Of a DNA stretch of 64,000 bases, positions 22,511 to 35,807 are shown piece after piece (position 1 is the first letter of the stretch; every line of letters begins with the position of its first letter). The stretch comes from Bagarius yarrelli (lineage: Eukaryota > Chordata > Actinopteri > Siluriformes > Sisoridae). The notes beneath the pieces were generated by a model, which was given only the letters and a program-made list of their open reading frames with translations, was not told where the DNA came from and made no database searches. A program made the position numbers and the translations under genes. The stretch lies in contig VCAZ01000046.1 in assembly GCA_005784505.1 (NCBI GenBank), positions 62,001 through 126,000 of the forward strand, given 5' to 3'.

Positions 22511-23691
22511 AGTTTTCTGCCTTTTTTGATAGCAAATTTAGCAACAGATGTGTGATTTAAACTATCCATTCATTCCATAATCTTTAAAACCTTTTCCCCT
22601 CGATTTAATACAGTTAATCCATTGTACAGAGACACTAGGCAGTCATGATGGTCTGCAGGTAGTGTTTTAGAGAGAAAGAACGCTTAAAATCCCCCCATTA
22701 AATCCTTCCTGTTGATACATCTCCATCTCTATTCTTATTCACATCAAACACGGCAGATTCCACATCTTACATGTAGGTTATAATACATTCATTGTGAAAA
22801 GTCATTTAGTGATCAGATGTGTATTATCAGTTGTGCTTCCAGTAATGACGATGTGCTATTAGTAAAGCCACCATGTTCAGTTGTGATGAGTCTCAAATAA
22901 GTGAATAATTTTCTCTACAACCGCTGTGAAAGTAGTTCCAGCTGCATGTTTTGAGTAGTTTCTAATTCACTCGAGTCGTTCCTATAGTACTCGCTTACAC
23001 AGGGATGAATTTAATAGTGTATGCACTCGATATAAGGAAGTAGTCTGTGTCTTGGGCAGAAACGGCTTTGTATCAGAAGTCAGGTTGGAAAGACAGATGA
23101 GAGAGAGAAGGAAAAAGAAGCAGCAACTTTAGCAAATCTTTAGCAAATTTCCATGTCATTATAAATGCTTTAAAGGTATGATTGTAAGTGGACATATTTT
23201 TATAATCGCCTTACCGTTGATTATTTTCATGTTATAACACACGCAGTTTAATTACATAATTAAAAGGCAGACAGAGTTGAGACTTTATTAGAGTTTACCG
23301 TTTAATTTATTTACGGTTAATGCTTGTTTGGAAGTCGCTTCTCCCCTTGTTTTTTTTTTTGTTTTTTTAAATTTAACCCTCCACACGGTCTGTGTTTTAG
23401 TCCCGAAACAGCAGTGAGTTTTATCGACTTTTATTTCTACATTTCTACGAAGAAGCAAGTGGAGATCAGAATAACTGTTTACGTGCACTGATTTGGTAAA
23501 CATGTTCAGTCTCCTCAGCAGTATCTGGCTTGTTAGCTCTGGATAAGACATGATAGCGCCCCGTAGTAGACTATTAGAAGGAGGGATAGAGGTCAACAGT
23601 GTAGTAGTCGACACAGCTGGACTGATGATCTGTCAACCCCTAAACCAAGTGTGTAACATGGTCAAACAGAAGTTCTTTTTATTTTCAGACT

Positions 23692-23718
23692 ATCACACAC
23701 ACACTCACACACACACAC
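23692..23718. repeat. (CA)n microsatellite
   Basis: About 13 CA units with one TCA interruption. Confidence 0.9.
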
Positions 23719-24043
23719 CTATCTTTTGCCTGCTTTCTCGATTGATCGATTGATACGTGATATCTTAAGTTTTAAGAACTTGGATAATTGTCCAAGTTCT
23801 GTGTACTAGTCTTCATATAAAATCATCCTTTTCAAGAAAAAAACTCTATATATGCTACTATACTCTAATGCCATGCTCCATTAGTAATATGCATCAAATT
23901 TCTAAGTTATAATCAAAATCATGAGCATCTGAATTAAAGGCTTGGTATAATTGACGCTTGGTTACTGCAGTGGCTCAGTTTCCCTGCAGTGATTTTCTTC
24001 CATACTTCTGTCAGTGAAACCTAAGATCATATAGTGGTTATAT

Positions 24044-24210
24044 TGAGAAGTGGTACTGCAGTGGTTAAGGTATTAGACTGCTAATTGGAAGACTTGGGTT
24101 GACTTTCCAGGACCACCCAACTGCCACGCTGGGCCTTTATCATGGACACCAAATGTTTGATTGGATTAAAATGGAAGTTGCTCTGAACAAAGGTCTGCCT
24201 TGCCAGAAGG
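24044..24210 (+). mobile_element. tRNA-derived SINE
   Basis: Head gtggtactgcagtggttaag and a decayed box B (gggttgactttcc). The tail is diverged. Confidence 0.7.
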
Positions 24211-24270
24211 TAAAAAAAAAAGTCTAATAAGACACTTTTCAGTGTTACGTAGCCAAACAAGAACACAAGA

Positions 24271-24443
24271 CCCGTGTGGCTTATGTTAAGATGTTGGCCT
24301 ACCAACATGAAGATTGGGGTTCGATTCCCAGCTACTCATGCCATGACTGTGGGCCCCTGAGCAAGCCTTTAACCCCCTAATTGCAAGTGATAAATGTAAG
24401 TCGCGCTGGAAAAGAGCGTCTGCCAAATACTGTAAATGTAAAA
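24271..24443 (+). mobile_element. full-length tRNA-derived SINE
   Basis: Intact box B ggttcgattcc near 24,318, body gtgggcccctgagcaagcc and tail gagcgtctgccaaatactg, then aaatgtaaaatg at the 3' end. Confidence 0.85.
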
Positions 24444-24731
24444 TGCACCACACGACTGTAGACTTTTGGAATGTCATTTCATTGTGGTGTTAGTCATCAG
24501 TGAAGTATCTGCTACATCGGTCCAAAACGGTTCAAATCCAGCCAGATGTAATGGATATTTAAGTAAATTTGAAAAAATCTTACACAATCAGGATTCAAGA
24601 CAATAAATGTTTGGGATGGTGTCAGCGTCAGACATACACACGGACGCCGGCTTAAAGGTATGGTGCGTTTGGCAATCTTACTGAAACCCTTCAGGAGTTT
24701 CCGTGTCGTCCTCTTATGGTGAAGTGTACAG

Positions 24732-24912
24732 GGGAAGTGGTGGCTCATGGTACGGTGTTGGACTCCCAACCCGAAGATTGTGGGTTCTAGTTTCAGGCCA
24801 CAACACCACTGCTGGGTCCCGTGCAGGCCCTTAATGCCCAATTGCTCAGTTGTATAAAATAGATAAATGTAATGTAAGTTGCTCTGGATGAGGGAAATTC
24901 TGTAAATATACA
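24732..24912 (+). mobile_element. tRNA-derived SINE
   Basis: Head gaagtggtggctcatggtac, decayed box B (gggttctagtttc), body tgctgggtcccgtgcaggcc and tail gtaagttgctctggatgagg. It is the third copy within 900 bp. Confidence 0.8.
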
Positions 24913-25164
24913 GGATTTCCAAGCGTTGTGTGTCGTGTAGTCCATCTGGAAGCAACTTGAAGCCATTAATAAAGAAGTAAACTGTTGTGTTACATCGGTG
25001 TGATATGTACATTTTTGAGACATTGTAAATGAAGGTTTACTGGTTTTATCTGGTCTGTTGTTGTGGGGACATCTTACACCTATTACATGACGTGGTTGCT
25101 TAGATAGTTTTTCCAATTCAGCCTTGGTAACAGTGTATTTCATTATAAATTACTCGCTTATTGA

Positions 25165-25330
25165 TTGAGAGGAAAAAACCACTGTAGGTGGCCCTCTGGT
25201 GTAAGGTGTCCGGTGTCTGGAATCGAATGGAGTGGCGTCTGTTCGAATCCAATCATCGCGGCTGGGCAGCTGATATGTAATACCCCTCTCCTGATAGAAC
25301 TGAAATTCATCTGGGTAAACGCAGTGGCAC
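25165..25330 (+). repeat. possible tRNA-like SINE head
   Basis: A box-B-like gttcgaatccaatc lies at about 25,231, with ggtgtaaggtgtccggtg as a possible box A upstream. No known SINE body follows. Confidence 0.25.
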
Positions 25331-27305
25331 AGTCTAGCACACTCCCTTAACATCACCAAACCCTGTAGTAGTCTGCTTCAGAAAATGTCTTTGGACAGCC
25401 TGTCTATTTGAACGCCAGATGAAAGGACTCTGTAATTTAACCGACTTATCACGCGAAAAAAGAAAAGTTTTGCTCAATAAATCCTGAAATAGATTAGAGT
25501 GGGTTAAGGGTTACGTTGCCCCTAGGATGCGTTTGTTTTAGCACTGATAAAAGGACCGAGGAAGGTTTTTGTTTGCTGAAAAGCAGTTCTGACCGTAAGG
25601 TATCCGTGTGGTGTTTCACGCCTGTTCAAAGACACCCATCCTGTCTGAAAGCTTCAAAGGACGACGGTGTTTACACTTCTTCAATTTGAAACATGACCAG
25701 AGTCATTTGCAAAGCTGTTTGTCAGAGCACATATAGAATATACTCTAAGACAGTGCTGCTTAGGATATAGATTCCCCAACACCACATTCTAAAGCCATGG
25801 CCATTATTATAGCCATGGTGATCTAGCCAGGACTTTAGCCAGACATCTGTGCACCTTGTGTTTTCTTGGAAGGTCGGTGGTGTGCTGCGTGGCGTAAAAT
25901 GTGCCACTCGGAGTTCAGACTTGCAACTGAGGAGATTGAATTGACTGTATGGGGAAAAACTTTTTTTGAATGATTAGGAAGCTGTTAGTTTTGCCCTGAG
26001 CATTGCACCTGCATGGTAGTTACCAAAGGTATTATAAATAAGAATGAAAAATGTCCCAGTCAGCAAATCACTCGCTCGACTTACTTTCAAGCTCACCAGC
26101 AAGCAGCTGAGGTTTATTGGTATCGGCTTTATGGTCGTACGGTTTTATATCGATATTTTCAGGCTAATAAATCTCTCTCGGAGACAAACAATGTGCTTAG
26201 TAAATGTGTGTTGGTTATCTGTACGTGAAAGGATTGTTCAGTAGATTGCTGTTTGCCGTATTTTTATTGCTCATGTGCCATGAGTAATCTTCCTGCGTAT
26301 GGATTAATGACTGGTTTATGCATGCTCAAGGTAACCATTATAGTTGTTTATAACTGCACTACAACACCAGGATCCTTTTCATAAAGATCTAGGCTTTGTT
26401 CTTTAATAGAATGATACTGCAGAAGAAAAAAAAAAAAAGAGCTCCAATAAAAGATGACAAGAAGCGATAAAAGCTGTCCCGCTTTTCCCAGTTCGATCCT
26501 GAGAGCCCGAGCTCTTATAATGTATATTAATGTGTCATTGATGTGTCATTGATGCATTAATCCATCAAGTCAAGGGCAAGCCGAGGCAATTAAGGCGGAG
26601 AGCTGAAAATAGAAAATGTATGCTTATTGAATTTGTATTGACTGTGAGGGAAGCTTAAAAGGGCAAATGTTTAAGGTGGGCAGAAGAGGCTAAAATTGAA
26701 GCAGAACACTGTAGAACATCACTAACGCCTCATATTCAAGAGTAACCAGATGATTCACACATCTGTGTTAAAAAGGTTCGCAGCTGTGTGGCGAGGAAGT
26801 ATAGAAAAATTCCGAGACATGCCAACTGATGGCATCTAAACAGCTATTAAACAGAATTAAAACTTTACAAGCTTCACATTATAAACCGCAAGTGGCAGGA
26901 AAGAGTGACCTCTACAAGGGGGTGTTGAAAAATGTTTAGACCCTGCTAATAGCGGTTATGTGTGCAGCTTTGTGCTGCCATCTGTTGGTGTGTCTCAAAA
27001 CTTCTTTAAATCCCTTCGTAGATATCGGACCCTCCTACTGTTTATAATTAATACACTTGTATAGTTTGTTTATTAGCTGTGAAGTGCTGTGAACTTTTAT
27101 TGTTTAAAAGGGTTGGTTGATTTTAATCAGTTCCAAAATGGATAGTTGTGCCTTGTTTGGTTTAATTTTACACTGTAATCAATTCATAAAAATAAAACGC
27201 CAAACAAAAAATCCTTCTGATGGAAGATGAGTAAAGCTTTTTACAAAAAAAGTAAACTTACTTTTGGCAAAGAGAGGTAAGAGAATATTACGGGTCAAAT
27301 TACAT

Positions 27306-30300
27306 TAGATTCAACTTTATTGTCATTGTGCAAGGTACATGTACAGAGCCAATGAAATGCAGTTAGTGTATAAGTGGCTTATTTACAATAAATAGCAGTG
27401 TAAGAAATAAGGGTATGGGGTTGATAATTACAGGGGGTAAATAAAATACAGAAGGTGCATAGTTGATATATGGTATCTATCCCAGGGTAGTTATAGTAGA
27501 TACAGTTATAGCTTTGCAAGTGATGACATAATTAATATATACATACAAGGTTTGAATAATACAGTAAATACAGAGTAAATAAATATGGATAGAATATACA
27601 GAAGTGTAAGGATAGATAGTTATAGGTGTATTATACAGTAAATATAGATAGAATATATAGAAGTGTGACAATAGATGGTTTAGATGTATTATACAGTATA
27701 TACAGAGCAAATATAGATAGAATATATAGAAGTGTAAGAATAGATAGTTATAGGTGTATTATACAGTAAATACAGAGTAAATATAGATAGAATATATAGA
27801 AGTGTAAGGATAGATAGTTATAGGTGTATTATACAGTAAATACAGAGTAAATATAGATAGAATATATAGAAGTGTAAGGATAGATAGTTATAGGTGTATG
27901 ATACAGAATATACCAGAGTTAAATATAGGGATAGAATTATATAGAATGTGTAGGATAGATAGTTATAGGTGTATGATACAGTATATACAGATTAAAATGG
28001 ATAGAAATATAGAAGTGTAAATGATAGATAGTTATAGGGTGTATGTATGACAGTATATACACAGAGTAAATATAGATAGAATATATAGAAGTGTAAGGAT
28101 AGATAGTTACAGGTGTATGATACAGTATATACAGAGTAAATAGGAATAGAATATATAGAAGTGTAAGGATAGATAGTTATAGGGTATTATACAGTATTAT
28201 ATACAGAGTAAATATAGATAGAATATATAGAAGTGTAAGGATTAGATAGTTATAGGTGTATGATACAGTTATATACAGATTAAAATAGATAGAATATATA
28301 GAAGTGTAAGGATAGATAGTTACAGGTGTATGATACAGTATAATACAGAGTAAATAATAGATAGAATATATAGAGGTGTAAGGATAGATAGTACAGGTGT
28401 GGATACAGTATATACAGAGTAAATATAGATGAATAATAGAAGTGTAAGGATAGATAGTTACAGGTGTATGATACAGTATATTACAGATTAAAAATGGATA
28501 GAATATATAGAAGGGTAAGGATACGAAGTATAGGTATGATCAGTAATACAGATAGTTAGTTCAGAGTGTAGGTTACAGGTGTATTATACAGTATATACAG
28601 ATAAATATAGATAGAATATATAGAAGTGTAACGATAGATAGTTACAGGTGTATTATAATTACAGTAATATACAGAGTAGAATATAGATAGAATATATAAG
28701 AAGTGTAAGGATAGATAGTTACGGTGTATGATACAGTATATACAGATTAAATATAGATAGAATATATAGAAGTGTAACGGATAGATAGTTACAGGTGGAT
28801 ATACGATACAGTATATATAAGAGTAAATATAGATAAATATATAGAAGTGTAAGGATAGATAGTGATTATACAGGTGTATATACAGTTATATAGACAGATA
28901 ATAATAGAATTATAGATAGAATATATAGATAGATGAATAGAATAGGTAGAAGTGTCAAGGATAGATAGTTACAGGGTATGATACAGTATTACAGGTAAAT
29001 ATAGATAGAATATATAGAAGTGTAAGGATAGATAGTTTATAGGTGTATTATACAGTATACAGATACAGATCTATATAAGAGTAGTATTACATATGGATAG
29101 AATATTAGAAGTGTAAGGATAGATAGTTAGGTGTATTATACAGTATATACAGAGTAAAGTAAATATAGATAGAATATAGAAAGTGTAAGGATAGATAGTT
29201 ATAGGTGTATTATACAGTATATACAGATTAAATATGGATAGAATATAGAATTGTAAGGATAGATGTTATAGTGTATGATACAGTATATACAGAGTAAATA
29301 TAGATAGAATATATTAGAAGTGTACGGATAGATAGTTATAGGTGTATGACTACAGTATATACAGTATATTACAGGAATATAGATAGAATATAAGAAGTGT
29401 AATGATAGATAGTTATAGGTGTATGATACAGTATATTACAGAGTAAATATAGATAGATATATAGAAGTGTCCACGAAGGATAGTAGTTATAGGTGTATTA
29501 TACAGTATATACAGAGTAAATATAGATAGAATATATAGAAGTGTAAGGATAGATAGTTATAGGTGTATGATACAGTATATACAGAGTAAATATAGATAGA
29601 ATATATATAGAGAAGTGTAACGGATAGATAGTTACAGGTGTATGATACAGTAATATACAGAGTAAATATAGATAGAATATATAGAAGTGTAAGATAGATA
29701 GATAGTTATAGGTGTATGATACAGTATATACAGAGTAAATATGGATAGAATATATAGAAGTGTAAGGATAGATAGTTATAGGTGTATTATACAGTATATA
29801 CAGAGTAAATATAGATAGAATATATAGAAGTGTAACGATAGATAGTTATAGGTGTATGATACAGTATATACAGAGTAAATATAGATAGAATATATAGAAG
29901 GTATGGTAATGATAGATAGTTATAGGTAGTTATACAGTAAATATGATAATCAGAGTAAGGATATAGATAGAATATTATACAGAAAGTGTAACGATAGATA
30001 GTTATAGTGTATGATACAGTAAATACGAAGATAGAATAAAGAGTGTACGATATAGATAGAATATATAGAAGTGTAAGGATAGATAGTTATTACAGGTGTA
30101 TGATACAGTAATACAGATTAAATAAGATAGAATTATAGAAGTGTACCGGATAGATAGTACAGGTGTATAGTGTAAAAAAAAACAGTATATACAGAGTAAA
30201 TATAGATAGAATATATAGAAGTGTAAGGATAGATAGTTATAGGTATTATTATACAGTATATACAGAATAAATATAGATAGAATATATAGAAGTGTAAGGA

Positions 30301-31485
30301 TAGATAGTTATAGGTGTATGATACAGTATATACAGAGTAAAAATATGGATAGAATATATAGAAGTGTAAGGATAGATAGTTATAGGTATTATTATACAGT
30401 ATATACAGAATAAATATAGATAGAATATATAGAAGTGTAAGGATAGATAGTTATAGGTATTATTATACAGTATATACAGAGTAAATATAGATAGAATATA
30501 TAAGAAGTGTGTAACGATAGATAGTTATAGGGGTATATACAGGTGTATTATACAGAGTCTATACAATTAATATAGATAACTATATAGAAAGTGTAAGGAT
30601 AGATAGTTACAGGTGTATGATACGATATAAGATTAAATATAGATAGAATACATAGAGCAGTGTATAAGGATAGATAGTTAAGGTTGGAGGTTATAGACAG
30701 AATATACAGATTAAATATAGATAGAATATATAGAAGTGTAAGGATAGATAGTTATAGGTGTATGATACAGTATATACAGAGTAAATATAGATAGAATATA
30801 TAGAAGTGTAAGGATAGATAGTTATAGGTGTATGATACAGTAAATACAGAGTAAATATAGATAGAATATATAGAAGTGTAAGGATAGATAGTTATAGGTG
30901 TATGATACAGTAAAAATACAGAGTAAATATAGATAGAATCTATAGAAGTGTAAGGATAGATAGTTATAGGTGTATTATACAGTATATACAGAGTAAATAT
31001 AGATAGAATATATAGAAGTGTAAGGATAGATAGTTATAGGTGTATTATACAGTATATACAGAGTAAATATAGATAGAATATATAGAAGTGTAAGGATAGA
31101 TAGTTATAGGTGTATTATACAGTATATACAGAATAAATATAGATAGAATAGAATATATAGAAGTGTAATGATAGATAGTTATAGGTGTATTATACAGTAT
31201 ATACAGAGTAAATATAGATAGAATATACAGAAGTGTACGATAGATAGTACCGGTGTATGATACAGTATATACAGAGTAAATATGGATAGAATATATAGAA
31301 GTGTAAGGATAGATAGTTATAGGTGTATTATACAGTATATACAGAGTAAATATAGATAGAATATATAGAAGTGTAGGAAGATAGTTATAGGTGTATGATA
31401 CAGTATATACAGAGTAAAATAGATAGAATATATAGAAGTGGTAACGATAGATGGTGCAAAGATGCATAATGATAAAGTAGTGCAA
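27306..31485. repeat. interspersed repeat carrying an expanded internal array
   Basis: The left flank (ttcaactttattgtcattgt, then acagagccaatgaaatgcag) is the start of a fish dispersed repeat, also seen at 19,866. The right flank (agtagtgcaaagtacag at about 31,477) looks like a later part of the same element. The 70-bp array between them appears to be an internal expansion rather than a separate insertion. Confidence 0.6.
27555..31455. repeat. 70-bp minisatellite, about 55 copies
   Basis: The period is exactly 70 in clean parts: tagttatagg recurs at 30,961, 31,031 and 31,101. Each unit has gtgtaaggatagatagttat, aggtgta(t/g)atacagtatat, acag(a/t)(g/t)ta and atagatagaatatatagaa. Variants include tat/gat, gagta/gatta/gaata and atag/atgg. 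Units at both ends are very regular. Those at about 27,900-30,650 carry many one-base gaps and insertions. Unit length excludes a CRISPR-like array, because there are no unique spacers. Confidence 0.95.
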
Positions 31486-31745
31486 AGTACAGAAAATGGC
31501 AGGGCGTTAGTAATAAACACTGTATAAATATATGTATATAATAAAATATATAATATATATAATATATTTTAAGTCAGTTAAGATATTTGTGTATTAGCAT
31601 CTTGACATAAGCAAACTTTGTTATTTGAAAGTTTGGTTTTCCCCGAAATTAATTACATATTGATCGTACATTCATTGTAAAATACCGTCTGAAGACTGCT
31701 TTCCAAGAGATGAGCCGTATTCCACTGTCATACGACGGTTCCGTT

Positions 31746-32096
31746 TAGGGCTAAATAATTAATTGAAAAAAATGAATCCAACTATAAAACATTTAACGCA
31801 TGTTATTTTCACATGTCTGTTATTTTGTTGTTGTTGTTTTTCAATAGTTTCCTTTTAAAAATGAACCATGTGATCCAGTCAGTGGCAGTGAAGGAATATG
31901 ACTGAGAACTCAAACAGTGAGCCAGCTGGACAACAGGGGGACCTTGTACCAAAGGAAAAAAACACAGTGAATTATAAGGGCAAAATAAAATTAAAGGGAA
32001 AAAACAAAGAGAAAAAGATTGTTTATTAATCGTAATCCAGGTACAACATTCAATTAATCAAGTGTATTGATTTTAGGTCATATCGCTCAGCCCTAG
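31746..32096. mobile_element. MITE with tagggct ends
   Basis: The left end is tagggctaaataattaatt and the right end is tatcgctcagccctag, an imperfect terminal inverted repeat. AT-rich and non-coding. Confidence 0.5.
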
Positions 32097-32389
32097 TTCT
32101 GTGTGTGTCTGTGTGTGAGCCACAGAGCCTGAGCTGTGTATGAGTGTGTCTCAGTAGCTCAGTGGAAACTCCCATGTCCGTGACCCTGAACATAAACACC
32201 ATATTGACTTTGCTGTCAATTTTATAAGCTGTGTTAAATCCCACAACTGAGAGTCGATCAGCAGTGTTTTGGCAATGGCAGGTCTTAAAGTCTCTTATTA
32301 TTGTTTTGACATTCTAAAAGGGCATTTCATGTATTTCAGCTTTGTTCAGAAATCACCAAGCCCTTAGGCTGTGCATGCTGATTTGAGTC

Positions 32390-32690
32390 CAGCTGCGTGC
32401 GTCATCCGCATGAAAAGCTCCGAGAGAAAGGACGGGCCTCAGACTTCCTTACAGAGATAATGCGAAGAATCCCGGGATTGTAGAAGCCTTGACTGGAAGT
32501 GGAACCCAGCAGGCTTTTCCACCAGGCGCAGCGGTCGTTTTCCTCCTCAGTCCGAGTGGTGTTTGTGGAATCGTCTCGGGATTTGGACGGAGCGGTTTTC
32601 CCAGCAGCAGCCAGCAACAGTGTGTGTGTGGGAGGATCGGAATTGTTCATCCATCTCTGTTGCGATGTGAATGCTTTTTGTAAAAAAAGT
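32390..32690. promoter_or_regulatory. GC-richer, repeat-free block in intron 1
   Basis: Higher in GC and CpG than neighbouring intron (for example ggcgcagcggtcg, ccgagtg, tctcgggatttggacgg), with a donor-like site (caagtgagtg) at about 32,871. It could be an enhancer or alternative first exon. No recognisable protein is encoded. Confidence 0.25.
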
Positions 32691-33199
32691 TTGTAGAGCT
32701 ATTGAACTTCTTTCTCTTTTCCTCTCTTCGCTTATTCATCATTTGTCTTTTGCAAAGCGTGCGCTTATACCGCACATACAGTGTAGCAGAGTAGGAAAAG
32801 TAGTGTGCCAAGTAATTGGGCCTCCTGCTGTTACCCCTGTCAGCACTCGCTCGTTTTGTAGGGCTTATACCAAGTGAGTGCATGCAAAAAAAACCCCAAA
32901 AAACCTCTGAAATCGCTCTCCTGCTCTACATACTGCAAATTGTGAGCAGAGTTAATCAGGCTGATCGACTCACCGGCAAATCTGCGGCTGTTTATCTAAA
33001 GAGTGTACTTTTTACAGTGTACTCGCCATGTGCTGAGGGGATTATATTCAGTCTTTAATACATGCTGTATAATACATTTTATTGCTGGATTTAATTATTT
33101 ATTATTTGGGGATGATTTATGTTTATGGAAAATTTTAAGGATCCAGTTTTACTGTATAACCAGTAGTTTGGTCATCGGTTTAACCCTTTTAGACATCCC

Positions 33200-33420
33200 A
33201 TTTCAGATTCTTTTCCCCCACTTTGCTGCTATAGTAACCGCCACTCCTCTGAAAAGGTTTCCTACCATGGCTGTGCTTATTTAACCATATTAGCTGATGT
33301 TGGGTGAGGTGGCCAAGTACAGTCGGTTTAACTTCCTCTTGAAGGTGTCCAACAGGGTTGAGCTCTTGGCTCTTGTTCTTACATTCCGATCCTCCAATCC
33401 AAAGGCAAACGATTTCCTCC
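33200..33420 (-). pseudogene. Tc1-like transposase C-terminal remnant
   Basis: The minus-strand frame encodes LNPVGHLQEEVKPTV followed by a QRSGGY-type end, resembling the 'LNPIE.LW.ELK' region and the C-terminus of Tc1 transposases. No terminal repeats are visible. Family is uncertain. Confidence 0.45.
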
Positions 33421-33555
33421 CTCTTGCAGTTGGTTTGTCGAAGCCTGGCATATGGATGTGATGGTCCCTTTTGGCCAGATATTGTTTTAGCTGTGACGCT
33501 TGACTGTTTTTGTGTTAGCATACCCATCATTCTTCTAGTATTTAGTGTCATAAGA

Positions 33556-33742
33556 GAAGTGGTAGCTCACTGATTAAGGGGTTGGACTGTTGACTGGTAG
33601 ATTGTGGCTTCAATTCTCAGGACCACCAAGCTTCCAGTTCTGGCTCCTTGAGCAAGGCCCTTAACCACAGCTTATTGGATAAATATACGTCTCTTTGGAT
33701 AAGGAGTTGCAAAAATGTTGTATTTTTTTTTTTTTTTTTTTT
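33556..33742 (+). mobile_element. tRNA-derived SINE with poly-T
   Basis: Head gaagtggtagctcactgatt, decayed box B (tggcttcaattctc), body ccttgagcaaggcccttaac. The tail runs into a pure T run at 33,723-33,742. Confidence 0.8.
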
Positions 33743-34384
33743 GTGACCCGATACTGCGTTTAACACAAACGGCCAAACCACATAGAAAAAAATAGTGGGT
33801 TTGAAAATGTTGTCCAGTGTTTGTGTGGACAGGGGCTGATATCAATCCATCTGCCTACTGAGTTTTCCCGTTGTTCCCCATTACTTTCACAGTCTGTAAA
33901 TCGGATCGCTCCAATCAGACAATACTTATTCAGTAAATAGTATTGATTGTTAATCTAGTTGCTTTCGGGGTTTTCCAGAACAGAGCAGAACATTCTTTTT
34001 CACAGAGATTGTAAATATGAATCTTGGTGATGCCAAAGCCGTCCAGGGCAGAAAGCCTAGAGGAGGATTAATTTCCCATGTTCTCAGCGTGGGAGGTGGT
34101 AACGTACGTTTCACTATCTCTCAAATTGTTTTCCTATAGTAACCAAGAGTGCCGGAATTCCAGAAGAACATCTTTTTTCCTCCCAAAACAGCAGTAGTTC
34201 TGCAGGTATAGAATAAGCCATTTTATTCTCTTACATTTGTGAGAATTTTATAATTGAAGTATGCATTTTATCTAACTAGAATTTCTCTTGTGATAATGAA
34301 TTAATCTTTCATTCTATAGAGGTTTGTAGTAAATATAATTTATGGCTGTATAAGCACAAAAAGATGTGTTAATTAGGTGTTTGT

Positions 34385-34960
34385 AATTATCTCCCTGATT
34401 TTAGAAACATCAGACGTTCTAGATGTTCTGTGCAGTGATGCATTTGATTGCAGCTGGTGTGCTCGACAAATTCTTGTCTTTTCGCATAAATACAGCTGCA
34501 CCTCTTCTCATTTAACGCTGGAATGAAGGTTGTTTCCGACGTTTGTTGCAGCCCCGACCGGCCTAATCGAAATAGTACAGAACAAATCTCTCTGATGAGC
34601 CACATCACAGCGCTGGATATAAATAACCGATGCAGTTTACACAAAGTGAAAGATCTGCAGTTTTGCATCACGTGAATATTCCTCCGAGACAATTTTGTGG
34701 TGGAGATCATCCCGGATTCCGACCACTAATGAGCCGTAATGGATTCAAACAGCCCTCCCGAGCAGCAAGCAAGCTAGAGAGAGACGCTGTAGACAGAACC
34801 CTGCCGTGGGTGACTTTTTTTAGGCTGAAGCTCCATTTGTTTTCATTTAAGATTGTGTCAGGGAGCAGGGCTGTATATAGGGTTTGTGTTGTGCGTCTCT
34901 GTCAGGGCCCCTTCCTCCATTGCTCTGCTCCCTATCTGTTAGGACAGATGGCTTAATGGC
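34385..34960. promoter_or_regulatory. repeat-free block, conserved-element-like
   Basis: About 570 bases with no repeat, balanced composition, and several sites such as catcacgtga and ggatataaataacc. This pattern is common in conserved non-coding elements. Conservation could not be tested. Confidence 0.25.
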
Positions 34961-35807
34961 AGTAGTGAAGAGAAATGAGGCAGAACTCGTGCCGAGCGGG
35001 GAGTTCCCTCCAGCGCTTGTCTAAAACGCTTGTCTCACCGTTTTCTTTTATACCAATGTTAAATGTGGGCAGAATGATAAGTGGATCATACCTGACCGAC
35101 GTATAGGTAAAGGCAGGTGTGTCTGGTTACTCAGACGATTTTCAGCATCGTTGTGCAGATGTTAAAGTTTTTTTAAAAAAAAGGTTCATACGACATGAAT
35201 CTGTTGTTTAAGTAATATATTTTTACTTTGGTCTGAAACTGATTTGCATTGTATAGCCTGTGAACCGAACAATCCTGACGCATGTTCCCCAAATGCAGTC
35301 AGTTTTCTACTCTGTTTTCTCTAATTTTATGTTTCCTCTATCACCAAACAGCTACTAGTCTGAAAGGCTGAGGGATGACACACACGTCCTCTGAGACACA
35401 GGGTGTTAAAGATCGCACCTTCTTACACCGCTGCTCATGAAACTTCATAGTGTAAGTGCAGGCATACAGAGCGGAGTGCTGAGTGCCATCCTGTGTAAAG
35501 ACAAGCTGACGTGTCTCACTATCACTGTTTGACACCCGAGTGATGAATGCCCTACTTCACACCAAGAGAGCACAGCCTGTTTACTTTCTGGCTTTTTATA
35601 GTCTCCCAGCCCTGGACCGCAGTCTCACAATCATAAAGAAAGAAAGCACTTCCACATTTGCTCCACTCGAGAGCTCTTTTCGTCTTTTCATGCAACAACA
35701 AACTTGAGAACTGTGTGTTTACTTATTACCAAACCTTTTAAATTTGTGACCAGCTGTCAATCCACTGAATAAATCTTGCTCGGTCACACAGTTAAACTTT
35801 TAATTGG

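Noticed and set aside
23775..23800. 10-bp perfect hairpin (agaacttgga, six-base loop) as a terminator
   Set aside because: Bacterial-type terminators have no role here, no T-run follows, and short hairpins occur by chance.
27555..31455. CRISPR-like array
   Set aside because: All 70 bases of each unit repeat, with no unique spacers, and the DNA is vertebrate.
31045..31485. 146-codon minus-strand frame with repeated YILYNTPITIYPYTS
   Set aside because: It is a by-product of the 70-bp array, because one unit with 70 bases shifts frame and only short stretches stay open. It has no start context and no known domain.
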